A stretch of 12,317 nucleotides of DNA from Paracoccaceae bacterium. Its GTDB lineage: Bacteria; Pseudomonadota; Alphaproteobacteria; Rhodobacterales; Rhodobacteraceae. The stretch lies in assembly GCA_023260935.1 (NCBI GenBank), contig JALQTL010000362.1, positions 1 to 12,317 of the forward strand, given 5' to 3'. A program made the translations under genes and the position numbers. The notes beneath the pieces are model-generated. The model made no database searches and was not told where the DNA came from. It saw only the letters and a list, made by a program, of their open reading frames with translations. Positions 1 through 6,003 of the stretch are shown here, one piece after another. Position 1 is the first letter of the stretch, and the number at the start of each line of letters is the position of its first letter.

Positions 1-304
1 GTGTGCGCCGCGCAGGGTGCAACTCAATGCGGCCACCCGTAATGACTTCAAGAAACACGTTCCCATACTGGGCGAGTTTCTTGGCCCCTACGCCGGAAAT
101 CCGCGCCATAGCATCCAGATCGGAGGGGCGGTCCTCGGCCATGCCGTCAAAAATGGCGGCAGAAGCGGGGAATTCGGCCCGCAGCCGTTCGGCGTAGGTT
201 CGGTAGATCCTTGCATCATCCTCTTCCGAGGAAATCGCCAGCGCCAGAATCTCCTGCTCGGAAAGATCCGAAAAGCGGCGGCGGTTGGTCAGGGCTGAAA
301 GCAT
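1..304 (-). CDS. Chimeric ORF: MbfA N-terminus joined to RecQ HRDC C-terminus (partial, runs off left edge)
   Basis: The reading frame is open from an ATG at 304-302 to the left edge (101 codons), with a good ribosome site (AAGGTGA, 308-314). Residues 1-55 contain RRRFSDLSEQEILALAIS, then an EEDDARIY helix and an AEFPASAAIFDGMA stretch. This is the start of the ferritin-like (rubrerythrin-type) domain of MbfA, a membrane-bound iron exporter. From about residue 56 the text changes to DRPSDLDAMARISGVGAKK and then YGNVFLEVITG. That is the second half of the HRDC domain near the end of RecQ helicase, including its helix-hairpin GVGAKK signature. Missing are the second iron-ligand helix and the whole VIT-like membrane domain of MbfA, and the helicase core, zinc/WH region and first half of HRDC of RecQ. 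Neither parental activity is expected. The iron box upstream fits the MbfA head. It could be a real deletion fusion or an assembly join; both family assignments are from recognition of motifs. Confidence 0.75.
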   Translation of the reverse strand, partial: MLSALTNRRRFSDLSEQEILALAISSEEDDARIYRTYAERLRAEFPASAAIFDGMAEDRPSDLDAMARISGVGAKKLAQYGNVFLEVITGGRIELHPARRT

Positions 305-314
305 GAGTCACCTT

Positions 315-329
315 TTAGAATGGTTCTAA
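315..329 (-). promoter_or_regulatory. Iron control element (Irr box) upstream of the MbfA-like start
   Basis: TTAGAA-TGG-TTCTAA is a perfect inverted repeat with a 3-base spacer. It matches the ICE motif bound by the haem/iron-responsive regulator Irr in alphaproteobacteria. It lies 11 bases upstream of the ATG of the chimeric ORF and just upstream of its ribosome site. In rhizobia mbfA is a known Irr-repressed gene, so the position fits an inherited mbfA promoter. Irr control in this organism is inferred. Confidence 0.8.
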
Positions 330-356
330 GGTAAAGGGCTAGGCGGCGGATTGCAA
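328..356 (-). promoter_or_regulatory. Possible promoter of the chimeric ORF, overlapping the iron box
   Basis: On the minus strand TTGCAA (356-351) is followed after exactly 17 bases by TACCTT (333-328), a weak sigma-70-like pair. The -10 element would touch the outer edge of the Irr box, which suits repression by blocking RNA polymerase. Both hexamers are degenerate, so this is tentative. Confidence 0.3.
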
Positions 357-383
357 TCCATCACACCCGCAAAAAAGCAAACC

Positions 384-392
384 GAACGGTTC
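384..392. promoter_or_regulatory. GTTC palindrome, candidate TetR operator 1
   Basis: GAAC-G-GTTC is a 9-base inverted repeat followed by AG, giving the same GGTTCAG word as the two larger sites downstream. It is the most upstream of three related sites in the divergent intergenic region. Its spacing differs from the other two, so it may be a weaker or half site. Confidence 0.4.
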
Positions 393-410
393 AGTTTTGG
401 CTTGAAAAAA

Positions 411-426
411 TGAACTGGATGGTTCA
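411..426. promoter_or_regulatory. Candidate TetR operator 2 (TGAAC-N6-GTTCA)
   Basis: The arms TGAAC (411-415) and GTTCA (422-426) form an inverted repeat with a 6-base spacer. A second copy with identical arms and spacing starts 26 bases downstream. A symmetric ~16-bp site is the normal size for a TetR dimer, and a TetR gene lies downstream in the same direction. The pairing of regulator and site is inferred. Confidence 0.55.
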
Positions 427-435
427 GATATAAAA

Positions 436-453
436 CTGAACCCATCAGTTCAG
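436..453. promoter_or_regulatory. Candidate TetR operator 3 (CTGAAC-N6-GTTCAG)
   Basis: This is the best of the three sites: 6-base perfect arms (436-441 and 448-453) separated by CCATCA. It sits immediately before the ribosome site (CAGGAG, 457-462) of the small exported protein gene and just after an AT-rich TATAAA (429-434) that may serve as a -10. Binding here would block transcription of the downstream genes, so autoregulation by the TetR protein at 746-1387 is the simplest reading. Confidence 0.55.
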
Positions 454-468
454 ATACAGGAGTTCCCG

Positions 469-681
469 ATGACCAGAACTGCCCCCCGCACCCCATTTGC
501 CGCCAGCATTTTTCTGGCCCTTGCCCTTGCGTCCACAGCAGCGCCCGCCTTTGCCGGAGGACCGGGTTTTTACCTGCCCGACCTGACCTTCCCGACCGAT
601 CCGGTCGTGACCGGATCGTCAAAGGGCTGCACCGCGGGCAAGGCCCTCGAAGGGAAAGCCCTTACCGCCTGCCAGACCTGA
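469..681 (+). CDS. Small exported protein of unknown function
   Basis: A 70-residue protein whose ATG has a CAGGAG ribosome site 6 bases upstream. Residues 1-29 form a clear Sec signal peptide: basic start, hydrophobic ASIFLALALAS core, and AFA before GG as the cleavage site. The mature part would be only ~41 residues, rich in Gly, Pro and Thr, with two cysteines (in SKGC and at the ACQT end) and a short GKAL repeat. I recognise no family. It begins directly after the GTTCA palindromes and precedes a TetR-family gene by 64 bases, so the two are probably co-transcribed and controlled by that regulator. The two cysteines could form a periplasmic disulphide or bind metal, but nothing in the sequence decides this. 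The signal peptide and ribosome site argue that it is a real gene rather than a chance ORF. Confidence 0.65.
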   Translation: MTRTAPRTPFAASIFLALALASTAAPAFAGGPGFYLPDLTFPTDPVVTGSSKGCTAGKALEGKALTACQT

Positions 682-745
682 CGGCCTTCGCGTCTGGCTT
701 GCCGTGGTCCCTTCTCCTGACCTATGGTCAGCGGATGGAGGGGCC

Positions 746-1387
746 ATGACGGTTGTCCTGAACCAGACGGTGCGCAAGGGGCGCAAATTCACCCAGGTGC
801 TAGAGGGCGCCCGGACAATTTTCCTGCGCGACGGCTTTGAAGGCGCATCCGTGGACGATATCGCCCGCGAGGCCGGGGTCAGCAAGGCTACACTTTACAG
901 CTATTTTCCGGACAAGCGGCTGTTGTTCATGGAAGTGGCCAAGGGAGAATGCCGCCGACAGGCGGACGAGGCCGAGGCGCTGATCGATGACAGCGCGCCG
1001 GTCGATCAGGTGCTGAGGCTGGCGGCGGAACGGATCATGTCCTTTGTCCTGTCGGATTTCGGGCAGAAGGTGTTCCGCATCTGCGTGGCTGAAAGTGACC
1101 GTTTTCCCGGCCTTGGGCACGAATTCTATCACTCTGGCCCGCAGGTCATCCGCGACCGTCTGGCCGATTACCTGCAAAAATGCGTAGCCCGCGGGGCGCT
1201 GGTGATTGCCGACATCCCGCTGGCGGCGGAACAATTCGTGCAGTTGTGCAAGGCTGACCTGCACGAACGGCTGATCTTCGGCATGTCTGACTGCTGCACC
1301 CCGATGGACCGCAAGCGCGTGGTGGACGGCGCGGTGCGGATGTTCATGGCCAGCTACGGGGCAAAGGTCGGCTCGGACAAAGCCTAG
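746..1387 (+). CDS. TetR/AcrR-family transcriptional regulator (AefR-like)
   Basis: A 213-residue DNA-binding repressor of normal TetR length. I chose the ATG at 746 because GGAGGGG (737-743) lies just upstream; an in-frame ATG at 704 has no such site and adds unconserved residues. The N-terminus carries the TetR helix-turn-helix at about residues 32-57 (FEGASVDDIAREAGVSKATL, then YSYFPDK). The rest is a helical ligand/dimer domain; phrases such as FRICVAESDRFPGLGHEFY resemble the C-terminal domain of AefR-type members. The ligand is not predictable. The gene lies downstream of the small exported protein and 12 bases before a membrane protein gene whose ribosome site follows its stop. It probably represses its own operon through the GTTCA palindromes at 384-453. 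Many relatives control efflux or membrane stress genes, but no pump is present here. Confidence 0.9.
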   Translation: MTVVLNQTVRKGRKFTQVLEGARTIFLRDGFEGASVDDIAREAGVSKATLYSYFPDKRLLFMEVAKGECRRQADEAEALIDDSAPVDQVLRLAAERIMSFVLSDFGQKVFRICVAESDRFPGLGHEFYHSGPQVIRDRLADYLQKCVARGALVIADIPLAAEQFVQLCKADLHERLIFGMSDCCTPMDRKRVVDGAVRMFMASYGAKVGSDKA

Positions 1388-1399
1388 GAGCACGATGGT

Positions 1400-1900
1400 A
1401 TGAGCAACGATCCATTGGAGGATTTCAACCGCCGCACGACCGCCGGCAGCGGTTCATGGATGCAGGGGCCGCCCACGAATGCGGCGGAATCCACAGCGCA
1501 GACCTTCATCGACCAGCGAGGCGCGGGAAAGACAGGCGGGGGCAGCATCGACTTCGGCGTGCGGATATCCGCAATCATCGTGCTGCTGGGCGTTCTGCTG
1601 TTCGCCGGTGGCGCCCACATTGCGGACAATTTCCACGAAGCCGCCGCTATGACAGGGCTGCTTGTCGTTCTTGTCAGCGGTTTTCTGCTGCTTGTCGGTG
1701 TCGGCGGCCTTGTCGTGGGCATCATCAAGGATATGGGTTCAGCAAATGGCTGGCGCAATCTGCTGATCGCCGCTTTGGCGGCACTGGTTACCTGGTGGTT
1801 TTCTCCGTGGCTCTGGATGATGAGTTCCGCTGTGCTGCCGAAAGGACTGATGCCCGTCGCCGCAGCGGCGCTGGTGTTCGTGTTCGCCCCCCAGCGCTAG
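1400..1900 (+). CDS. Four-helix membrane protein of unknown function
   Basis: A 166-residue protein with a polar, low-complexity N-terminus (about 1-54, rich in Gly, Thr, Ser) followed by four hydrophobic segments at roughly 56-76, 84-108, 119-139 (with a WWFSPWLWMM aromatic patch) and 148-163. It should sit in the inner membrane with its N-terminal tail probably in the cytoplasm. No known family is evident. The ribosome site AGGAG (1386-1390) is 9 bases before the ATG at 1400; another ATG at 1395 is out of frame. It follows the TetR gene by 12 bases, so it is probably part of the same transcript and may be the regulated function of that operon. Its stop codon overlaps the stop of the convergent folC gene in the tetramer CTAG (1897-1900). 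Confidence 0.8.
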   Translation: MSNDPLEDFNRRTTAGSGSWMQGPPTNAAESTAQTFIDQRGAGKTGGGSIDFGVRISAIIVLLGVLLFAGGAHIADNFHEAAAMTGLLVVLVSGFLLLVGVGGLVVGIIKDMGSANGWRNLLIAALAALVTWWFSPWLWMMSSAVLPKGLMPVAAAALVFVFAPQR

Positions 1901-3168
1901 CCGTTTTCGCGCAGCACGTTTCCGGCAAGGTAAAGCGATCCGCAGATCAGCACCCGGGCTTTCGGGTTTTCCCGGGCGATCCGGGCAAGGGCTGCATCAA
2001 CCGTTTCCGCAGTTTCCGCCTGCATCCCGGCCTCGATGGCCGCATCGCGCGTGGCTTCGGCGGGCAGCGTGTTCTTTTCACCCGGAATGCTGACGGCAAT
2101 CAGCCGCGTCACATGGTCGGCCAAGGGCTGCATGTAACCCTTTACGTCCTTTGTGTTCAGCATCCCGCAGATCAGATAGGTCGGGCGCTTCTGCATCCGT
2201 TCCAGGGTGGCGGCCACGGCTTCACCGCCCGCAGGGTTATGCCCGCCGTCCAGCCACAGTTCGATGTCGGGTGAAATGTCTGGCAGCGGCCCATGGCGCA
2301 GGCGCTGCATGCGCGCGGGCCAGAAGGCGCGGGTGACGGCCGCCTCGCAGGCTGCCTCGCCCCCGCCCAGATGGCGCAGCGCGGCAAGGGCGGCGCCAGC
2401 GTTCTGCACCTGATGCGGGCCGGGCAGGTTGGGCAGCGGCAGGTCAAGCAGGCCGTTTTCATCCTGATAGATCAGCCTGCCCCGCTCTTCCCAGACGTTC
2501 CAGTGCTGCCCGAAGGCCAGAACCGGCGCGCCCAGCCTTGCAGCCTGCGCTTCGATCACCTCCAGCCCCTCGGGCGCCTGTGGCCCGACGATGACCGGCA
2601 CCCCGCGCTTGATGATGCCGGCCTTTTCGCCGGCGATCTGCGGCAGTGTATCGCCCAGATATTGCTGGTGATCCAGACTGACGGGGGTGATGATCGTCAG
2701 GGCCGGCCGCGCCACCACGTTGGTGGCATCAAGCCGTCCGCCAAGACCCACCTCCAGCAGGGTGAAATCGGCCGGCGTGCGGGAAAAGGCCAGCAGCGCC
2801 GCACAGGTGGTGATTTCGAAAAAGGTGATCTCATCCGGCCCGTTGGCCCTTACGCATTCATCCAGCAAAGACGTCAGCGCGTCTTCCCCGATCAGTTCCC
2901 CCGCCAGCCGGATGCGTTCGTGGAACCGCGCCAGATGGGGCGAGGTATAGGCATGCACCACCCGGCCTTCGGCCTCCAGCCCGGCGCGGATCATGGCCTG
3001 AGTGCTGCCCTTGCCATTGGTGCCGGCAATGTGGATCACCGGGGGAAGCCGCGTCTCGGGGTTGCCAAGGGCCGCCAGCAGGCGATGCACCCGGTCCAGC
3101 GTCAGGTCGATGACCTTGGGGTGCAAGGTCATCATCCGTTCCAGCACAGCGTCAGAGCCCTGTGCCAC
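1897..3168 (-). CDS. folC: FolC: dihydrofolate synthase / folylpolyglutamate synthase
   Basis: A 423-residue cytoplasmic ATP-dependent ligase, the normal length for the family. It adds glutamate to dihydropteroate to make dihydrofolate and extends the glutamate tail of folates. Visible motifs are the P-loop IHIAGTNGKGST (45-56), TSPHLARFHERI (75-86), EVGLGGRLDATN (139-150), the TPVSLDHQQYLGDT segment (161-174), GEKAGIIK (180-187, containing the lysine usually carbamylated) and LDGGHNPAGG (306-315) in the C-terminal domain. The start is taken as GTG at 3168, 2 bases after the accD stop, implying translational coupling; an internal ATG at residue 12 is possible but would cut into the conserved N-terminal helix. 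accD-folC adjacency is common in proteobacteria. The gene converges on the membrane protein at 1400-1900. Confidence 0.96.
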   Translation of the reverse strand: MAQGSDAVLERMMTLHPKVIDLTLDRVHRLLAALGNPETRLPPVIHIAGTNGKGSTQAMIRAGLEAEGRVVHAYTSPHLARFHERIRLAGELIGEDALTSLLDECVRANGPDEITFFEITTCAALLAFSRTPADFTLLEVGLGGRLDATNVVARPALTIITPVSLDHQQYLGDTLPQIAGEKAGIIKRGVPVIVGPQAPEGLEVIEAQAARLGAPVLAFGQHWNVWEERGRLIYQDENGLLDLPLPNLPGPHQVQNAGAALAALRHLGGGEAACEAAVTRAFWPARMQRLRHGPLPDISPDIELWLDGGHNPAGGEAVAATLERMQKRPTYLICGMLNTKDVKGYMQPLADHVTRLIAVSIPGEKNTLPAEATRDAAIEAGMQAETAETVDAALARIARENPKARVLICGSLYLAGNVLRENG

Positions 3169-3170
3169 GA

Positions 3171-4112
3171 TCAGCCCGCCGTCGCCGCGCCGCTGGCCTG
3201 ATCGGGGCTGCCAGGTTCGCCGCCCAGTTCAGCCGGGGCTGGCAGATCGCCCTTCACCGCTGGCGGCTGACCCGTCAGCATGCGCAGGATCGTGATCAGT
3301 TCCTCGCGCAGTTGCTTGCGATGGGTCACCCGGTCCAGCATCCCGTGATCCAGCAGGTATTCAGCGCGCTGGAACCCTTCGGGCAGTTTTTCGCGGATCG
3401 TCTGCTCGATGACCCGGGGCCCGGCAAAACAGATCAGCGCGTTGGGTTCCGAAATCTGCACATCCCCCAGCATGGCATAGGAGGCCGTCACCCCGCCTGT
3501 CGTGGGGTGGGTCAGCACCACCACATAGGGCAGCCGCGCCTCTTTCAGCATCTGCACGGCCACGGTTGTACGCGGCATCTGCATCAGGCTTAGGATACCT
3601 TCCTGCATCCGCGCCCCACCCGCTGCCGAAAACAGCACCAGCGGGCGCTTCATCTTGACCGCGCGTTCGGCCGCGGCAATCAGCGCATTGCCCACATACA
3701 TGCCCATCGACCCGGCCATGAAGCTGAAATCCTGCGCCACGGCGACAATCGGGGTGCGGCCCATTTCGCCCTCGGCCACCAGCATCGCCTCTTTCTCGCC
3801 CGTGGCCTTTTGCGCGGCCTTCAGCCGTTCGGGGTATTTCTTCTGATCCTTGAACTGCAACGGGTCCGCGACCGGTTCGGGCACCTTCACATCGGTAAAG
3901 ATCCCGCCATCGAACAGCGACCGGAACCGATCCCGCGGGCTGATGGCCATGTGGTGATCGCAGTTGGTGCAGACGTTCAGATTGGCCGCAAGTTCCCGGT
4001 GAAACAGCATGGTCCCGCATTCGGGGCACTTCGTCCAAAGATTTTCCGGCACCTCGCGGCGCGAGAAGAGCGAGTTGATCTTCGGGCGGACGTAGTTCGA
4101 GATCCAGTTCAT
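3171..4112 (-). CDS. accD: AccD: acetyl-CoA carboxylase carboxyltransferase subunit beta
   Basis: A 313-residue protein that, with AccA, forms the carboxyltransferase moving CO2 from carboxybiotin to acetyl-CoA to give malonyl-CoA, the first step of fatty-acid synthesis in the cytoplasm. The N-terminal zinc ribbon is intact (C29, C32, C48, C51 in LWTKCPECG and NVCTNCDHH). The crotonase-like core shows GGARMQEG (165-172), PTTGGVTASYA (203-213) and GPRVIEQTI (231-239). The C-terminus is a Pro/Ala/Gly-rich tail of ~25 residues that looks disordered. The ATG at 4112 has GGAAGG about 9 bases upstream. A 92-base gap separates it from the M23 gene upstream, and folC begins 2 bases after its stop. 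In many alphaproteobacteria trpA is the upstream neighbour; that is not the case here. Confidence 0.97.
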   Translation of the reverse strand: MNWISNYVRPKINSLFSRREVPENLWTKCPECGTMLFHRELAANLNVCTNCDHHMAISPRDRFRSLFDGGIFTDVKVPEPVADPLQFKDQKKYPERLKAAQKATGEKEAMLVAEGEMGRTPIVAVAQDFSFMAGSMGMYVGNALIAAAERAVKMKRPLVLFSAAGGARMQEGILSLMQMPRTTVAVQMLKEARLPYVVVLTHPTTGGVTASYAMLGDVQISEPNALICFAGPRVIEQTIREKLPEGFQRAEYLLDHGMLDRVTHRKQLREELITILRMLTGQPPAVKGDLPAPAELGGEPGSPDQASGAATAG

Positions 4113-4146
4113 GCGGGAGGGCCTTCCGGGTTCCGACAGATGCTTT

Positions 4147-4175
4147 CAGATAGAGGGGCGAGGGCCGAAATGCAA
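4147..4175 (-). promoter_or_regulatory. Possible accD promoter
   Basis: In the 92-base gap before accD, TTGCAT (4175-4170) and TATCTG (4152-4147) lie on the minus strand with a 17-base spacer, giving a start site roughly 30 bases upstream of the accD ATG. Both boxes match the sigma-70 consensus only partly. The gap suggests accD-folC has its own promoter even if read-through from the M23 gene occurs. Confidence 0.3.
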
Positions 4176-4204
4176 TGGACGTGGGCCCGGCCACACGCCC
4201 GCCG

Positions 4205-5062
4205 TCACAGGCTGAAGGCTTCGGGTGGCAGGCGCAGGATCAGGTTGGGGTCTGGGCTGATCTGTTGCCAGATGTCCCACAGGCTTGCGTGGCCGACGCC
4301 AAAGAAGTTGCCGCCCGTCTGTTCCAGCATGTCGGTGATGATCTGGAAATGCAGATGCGGGGCCCAGCCGCCATTCTCGGGCCAGTCGCCCAGATCGGCG
4401 ATATGCTGGCCTGCGCTGACAGGGGCACCGCAGGCCAGAAGCCGCGGCAGGGTGCCGGCCAGATGGCCATAAAGGGTATAGAAGGGCACCCCTCCGGCAT
4501 CGTGTTCCAGGATCAGCGTATTGCCGTAATCCAGCGGATCGGCGTTATAGGTCAGCACATGCACGCGCCCGTCGAAGGGGGCGTAGACAGGCGTGCCGGC
4601 GGGCGCGAAGACATCGACCCCCAGATGCACCGTGCGGCGTTCGGGGCTGGCGGTATCGGCAAATTGCGCGGTGGCATAGACGCTGCGGTTTTCGCCATAC
4701 AGCCCCAGCCCGTAATCGGCCCCGATGGCCGCGAACCAGGCGTCGAAGGCCGGGTCGGAAAAGGCCGGCATGGCAGGGTCTTGCCCGCCGGTCGGCAGGG
4801 CGCGGGCGCGGCTTTCGCCGATGCCCGGGCGAAACAGCGGCGCCGGGGCGGCGGCGTCCAGAAAGCCGATGACGGCAGAAGCCGCCGGAATGGCGGCCTT
4901 GCCCTGCCCTGCGCGCAGGATGGCCCGCAACAAGCCCTTGTCGATGGCGGCCAGACGGGTGGCCACCTCGGCCGGACTGGCGGTGATCAGGGCCGGCAGG
5001 TCTTCGGCGCTGGCGCCCGATTGGCGCAGGGCGGCGTAAAGGTCGGGCTGGTTCGCGATCAT
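4205..5062 (-). CDS. Stand-alone M23-type metallopeptidase domain protein, no signal peptide
   Basis: A 285-residue protein with a complete LytM/M23 zinc site: H146 and D150 (HLGVD), H200 (TLYGHL), H236 and H238 (PHLHF). M23 enzymes normally cut peptide cross-links in peptidoglycan, but no signal peptide or membrane segment is visible, so this copy appears cytoplasmic. The core and the following segment (GGNFFGVGHASLWDIW, then SPDPNLIL) read like the M23 domain inside large phosphotransferase / M23 / class III aminotransferase fusion proteins rather than secreted DD-endopeptidases; this is from memory of that family. Residues 1-130 are helical and not recognised. The start is taken at 5062, where ATGA overlaps the stop of the upstream acyltransferase gene; an in-frame ATG at 5074 is possible. 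The substrate is unknown. Confidence 0.85.
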   Translation of the reverse strand: MIANQPDLYAALRQSGASAEDLPALITASPAEVATRLAAIDKGLLRAILRAGQGKAAIPAASAVIGFLDAAAPAPLFRPGIGESRARALPTGGQDPAMPAFSDPAFDAWFAAIGADYGLGLYGENRSVYATAQFADTASPERRTVHLGVDVFAPAGTPVYAPFDGRVHVLTYNADPLDYGNTLILEHDAGGVPFYTLYGHLAGTLPRLLACGAPVSAGQHIADLGDWPENGGWAPHLHFQIITDMLEQTGGNFFGVGHASLWDIWQQISPDPNLILRLPPEAFSL

Positions 5063-5799
5063 GACAGCATCCATTTGGTATATGCCCAGACCGCCCCGAA
5101 CAGGACAGGCTGGTGGATCAGATAGATGGCAAGGCTGTGCCGCCCGGGCCATGCCAGAGCGCGCATCAGCGGCCCCGGTTGCCAGTGGGCCAGCACACCC
5201 CAGACCCCGGCACGCGCCATCAGACGCGCTGCGGCGATGCCGATCAGCACCGGGCAAAGCCATGGCAGGACGGGTTCGTAATCCATCATCGGCGGAATCG
5301 TGGTGGAAAGGCCCACCCAGATCAGCGCGGGGTGGTCAAAGACCTCGGCCCGCAGAAAATGCGGGGCAGCAAAGGCGGCGGCAGCCACCGCCAGTGTCAG
5401 CACCACCGGCGCGCGCAGAAACAACAGGCTGATCAGGCTTCCGGCTGCGATCATGTGCAGGATGCCCCAGCGAATGAACTGCGCCCCCATGGCGTGATAG
5501 GTGGCAAATGTCACAAGCGCCGCCGCGCCCGCCACCATCGCAAATCGCCGCCCGAAGGCCCGCCAGCGGATGCCTTGCCCATGCGCCAACCACAAGGACA
5601 CCCCCGCCAACAGCAGAAAGCTCGAGGCGATCGCCCGGGCGAACAGCGGCCAGCCGCCCTGAAACACCGTGCCCGCAGGCAGATGGCCGAACAGCATCAG
5701 GTCAAAGCTGAAATGAAACACCGCCATGGCGACAAGCGCGATGCTTCGGGCCAGATCCAGCGCAACAAGGCGCGTTCTGGGTGATGCGGTGCTTTCCAT
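5059..5799 (-). CDS. DUF1624 / HGSNAT-type membrane acyltransferase
   Basis: A 246-residue polytopic inner-membrane protein with about seven hydrophobic segments. The opening LVALDLARSIALVAMAVFHF and the FDL that follows (D15, H29), the WGILHMIA loop (H115) and the final PGRHSLAIYLIHQPV helix (H229) are typical of the heparan-alpha-glucosaminide N-acetyltransferase catalytic-domain family (DUF1624). That family is related to the acyltransferase-3 enzymes that pass acyl groups across the membrane to sugars. The real acceptor in bacteria is usually unknown. The start is chosen at 5799 because conservation begins just after it; the frame stays open to 5901 with unconserved Arg/Gly-rich residues. 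It overlaps the M23 gene by 4 bases (ATGA), so the pair is translationally coupled and may act in one envelope process. It is divergent from ilvD. Confidence 0.85.
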   Translation of the reverse strand: MESTASPRTRLVALDLARSIALVAMAVFHFSFDLMLFGHLPAGTVFQGGWPLFARAIASSFLLLAGVSLWLAHGQGIRWRAFGRRFAMVAGAAALVTFATYHAMGAQFIRWGILHMIAAGSLISLLFLRAPVVLTLAVAAAAFAAPHFLRAEVFDHPALIWVGLSTTIPPMMDYEPVLPWLCPVLIGIAAARLMARAGVWGVLAHWQPGPLMRALAWPGRHSLAIYLIHQPVLFGAVWAYTKWMLS

Positions 5800-6003
5800 G
5801 CCCTGCCCGGTCTTTTGCGGCGCCTGTCCTGCCCGGCGCCCCATGCTGCGCCCGACCCTAGCCCAAGCCCGCTGCCCGCGAAAGCCCCGGCCCTGTGCCA
5901 TCTGTTTCCGTCGTCCCGGGGGCCGATGCGCGCTTTCTCGGCTTGCCCCCGTGGCGGCGGCCCATTATCCCAATGCCAGCCAGTTTTGCGGGAGGACCAG
6001 CCC

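Noticed and set aside
17..298. Plus-strand ORFs at the left end (3-197, 17-298)
   Set aside because: They lie opposite the MbfA/RecQ-like frame, which has recognisable motifs, a ribosome site and an iron box; the plus-strand translations resemble nothing.
704..745. Longer N-terminus for the TetR protein from ATG 704
   Set aside because: The ATG at 746 has a strong GGAGGGG site and the extra 14 residues are not TetR-like.
2293..3201. 302-codon plus-strand ORF opposite folC
   Set aside because: It is a high-GC shadow of folC; its translation is rich in Arg, Gly and Pro with no domain.
4175..5125. 316-codon plus-strand ORF opposite the M23 gene
   Set aside because: The minus frame carries the complete M23 metal site; the plus frame has no motif and low-complexity composition.
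5800..5901. N-terminal extension of the acyltransferase frame
   Set aside because: Residues are Arg/Gly-rich and unconserved, and the family pattern begins just after the ATG at 5799.
5815..6003. Upstream extension of the ilvD frame
   Set aside because: IlvD proteins begin near MSTNNRFDKSKLPSRH, and GGAGG stands directly before the ATG at 6004.
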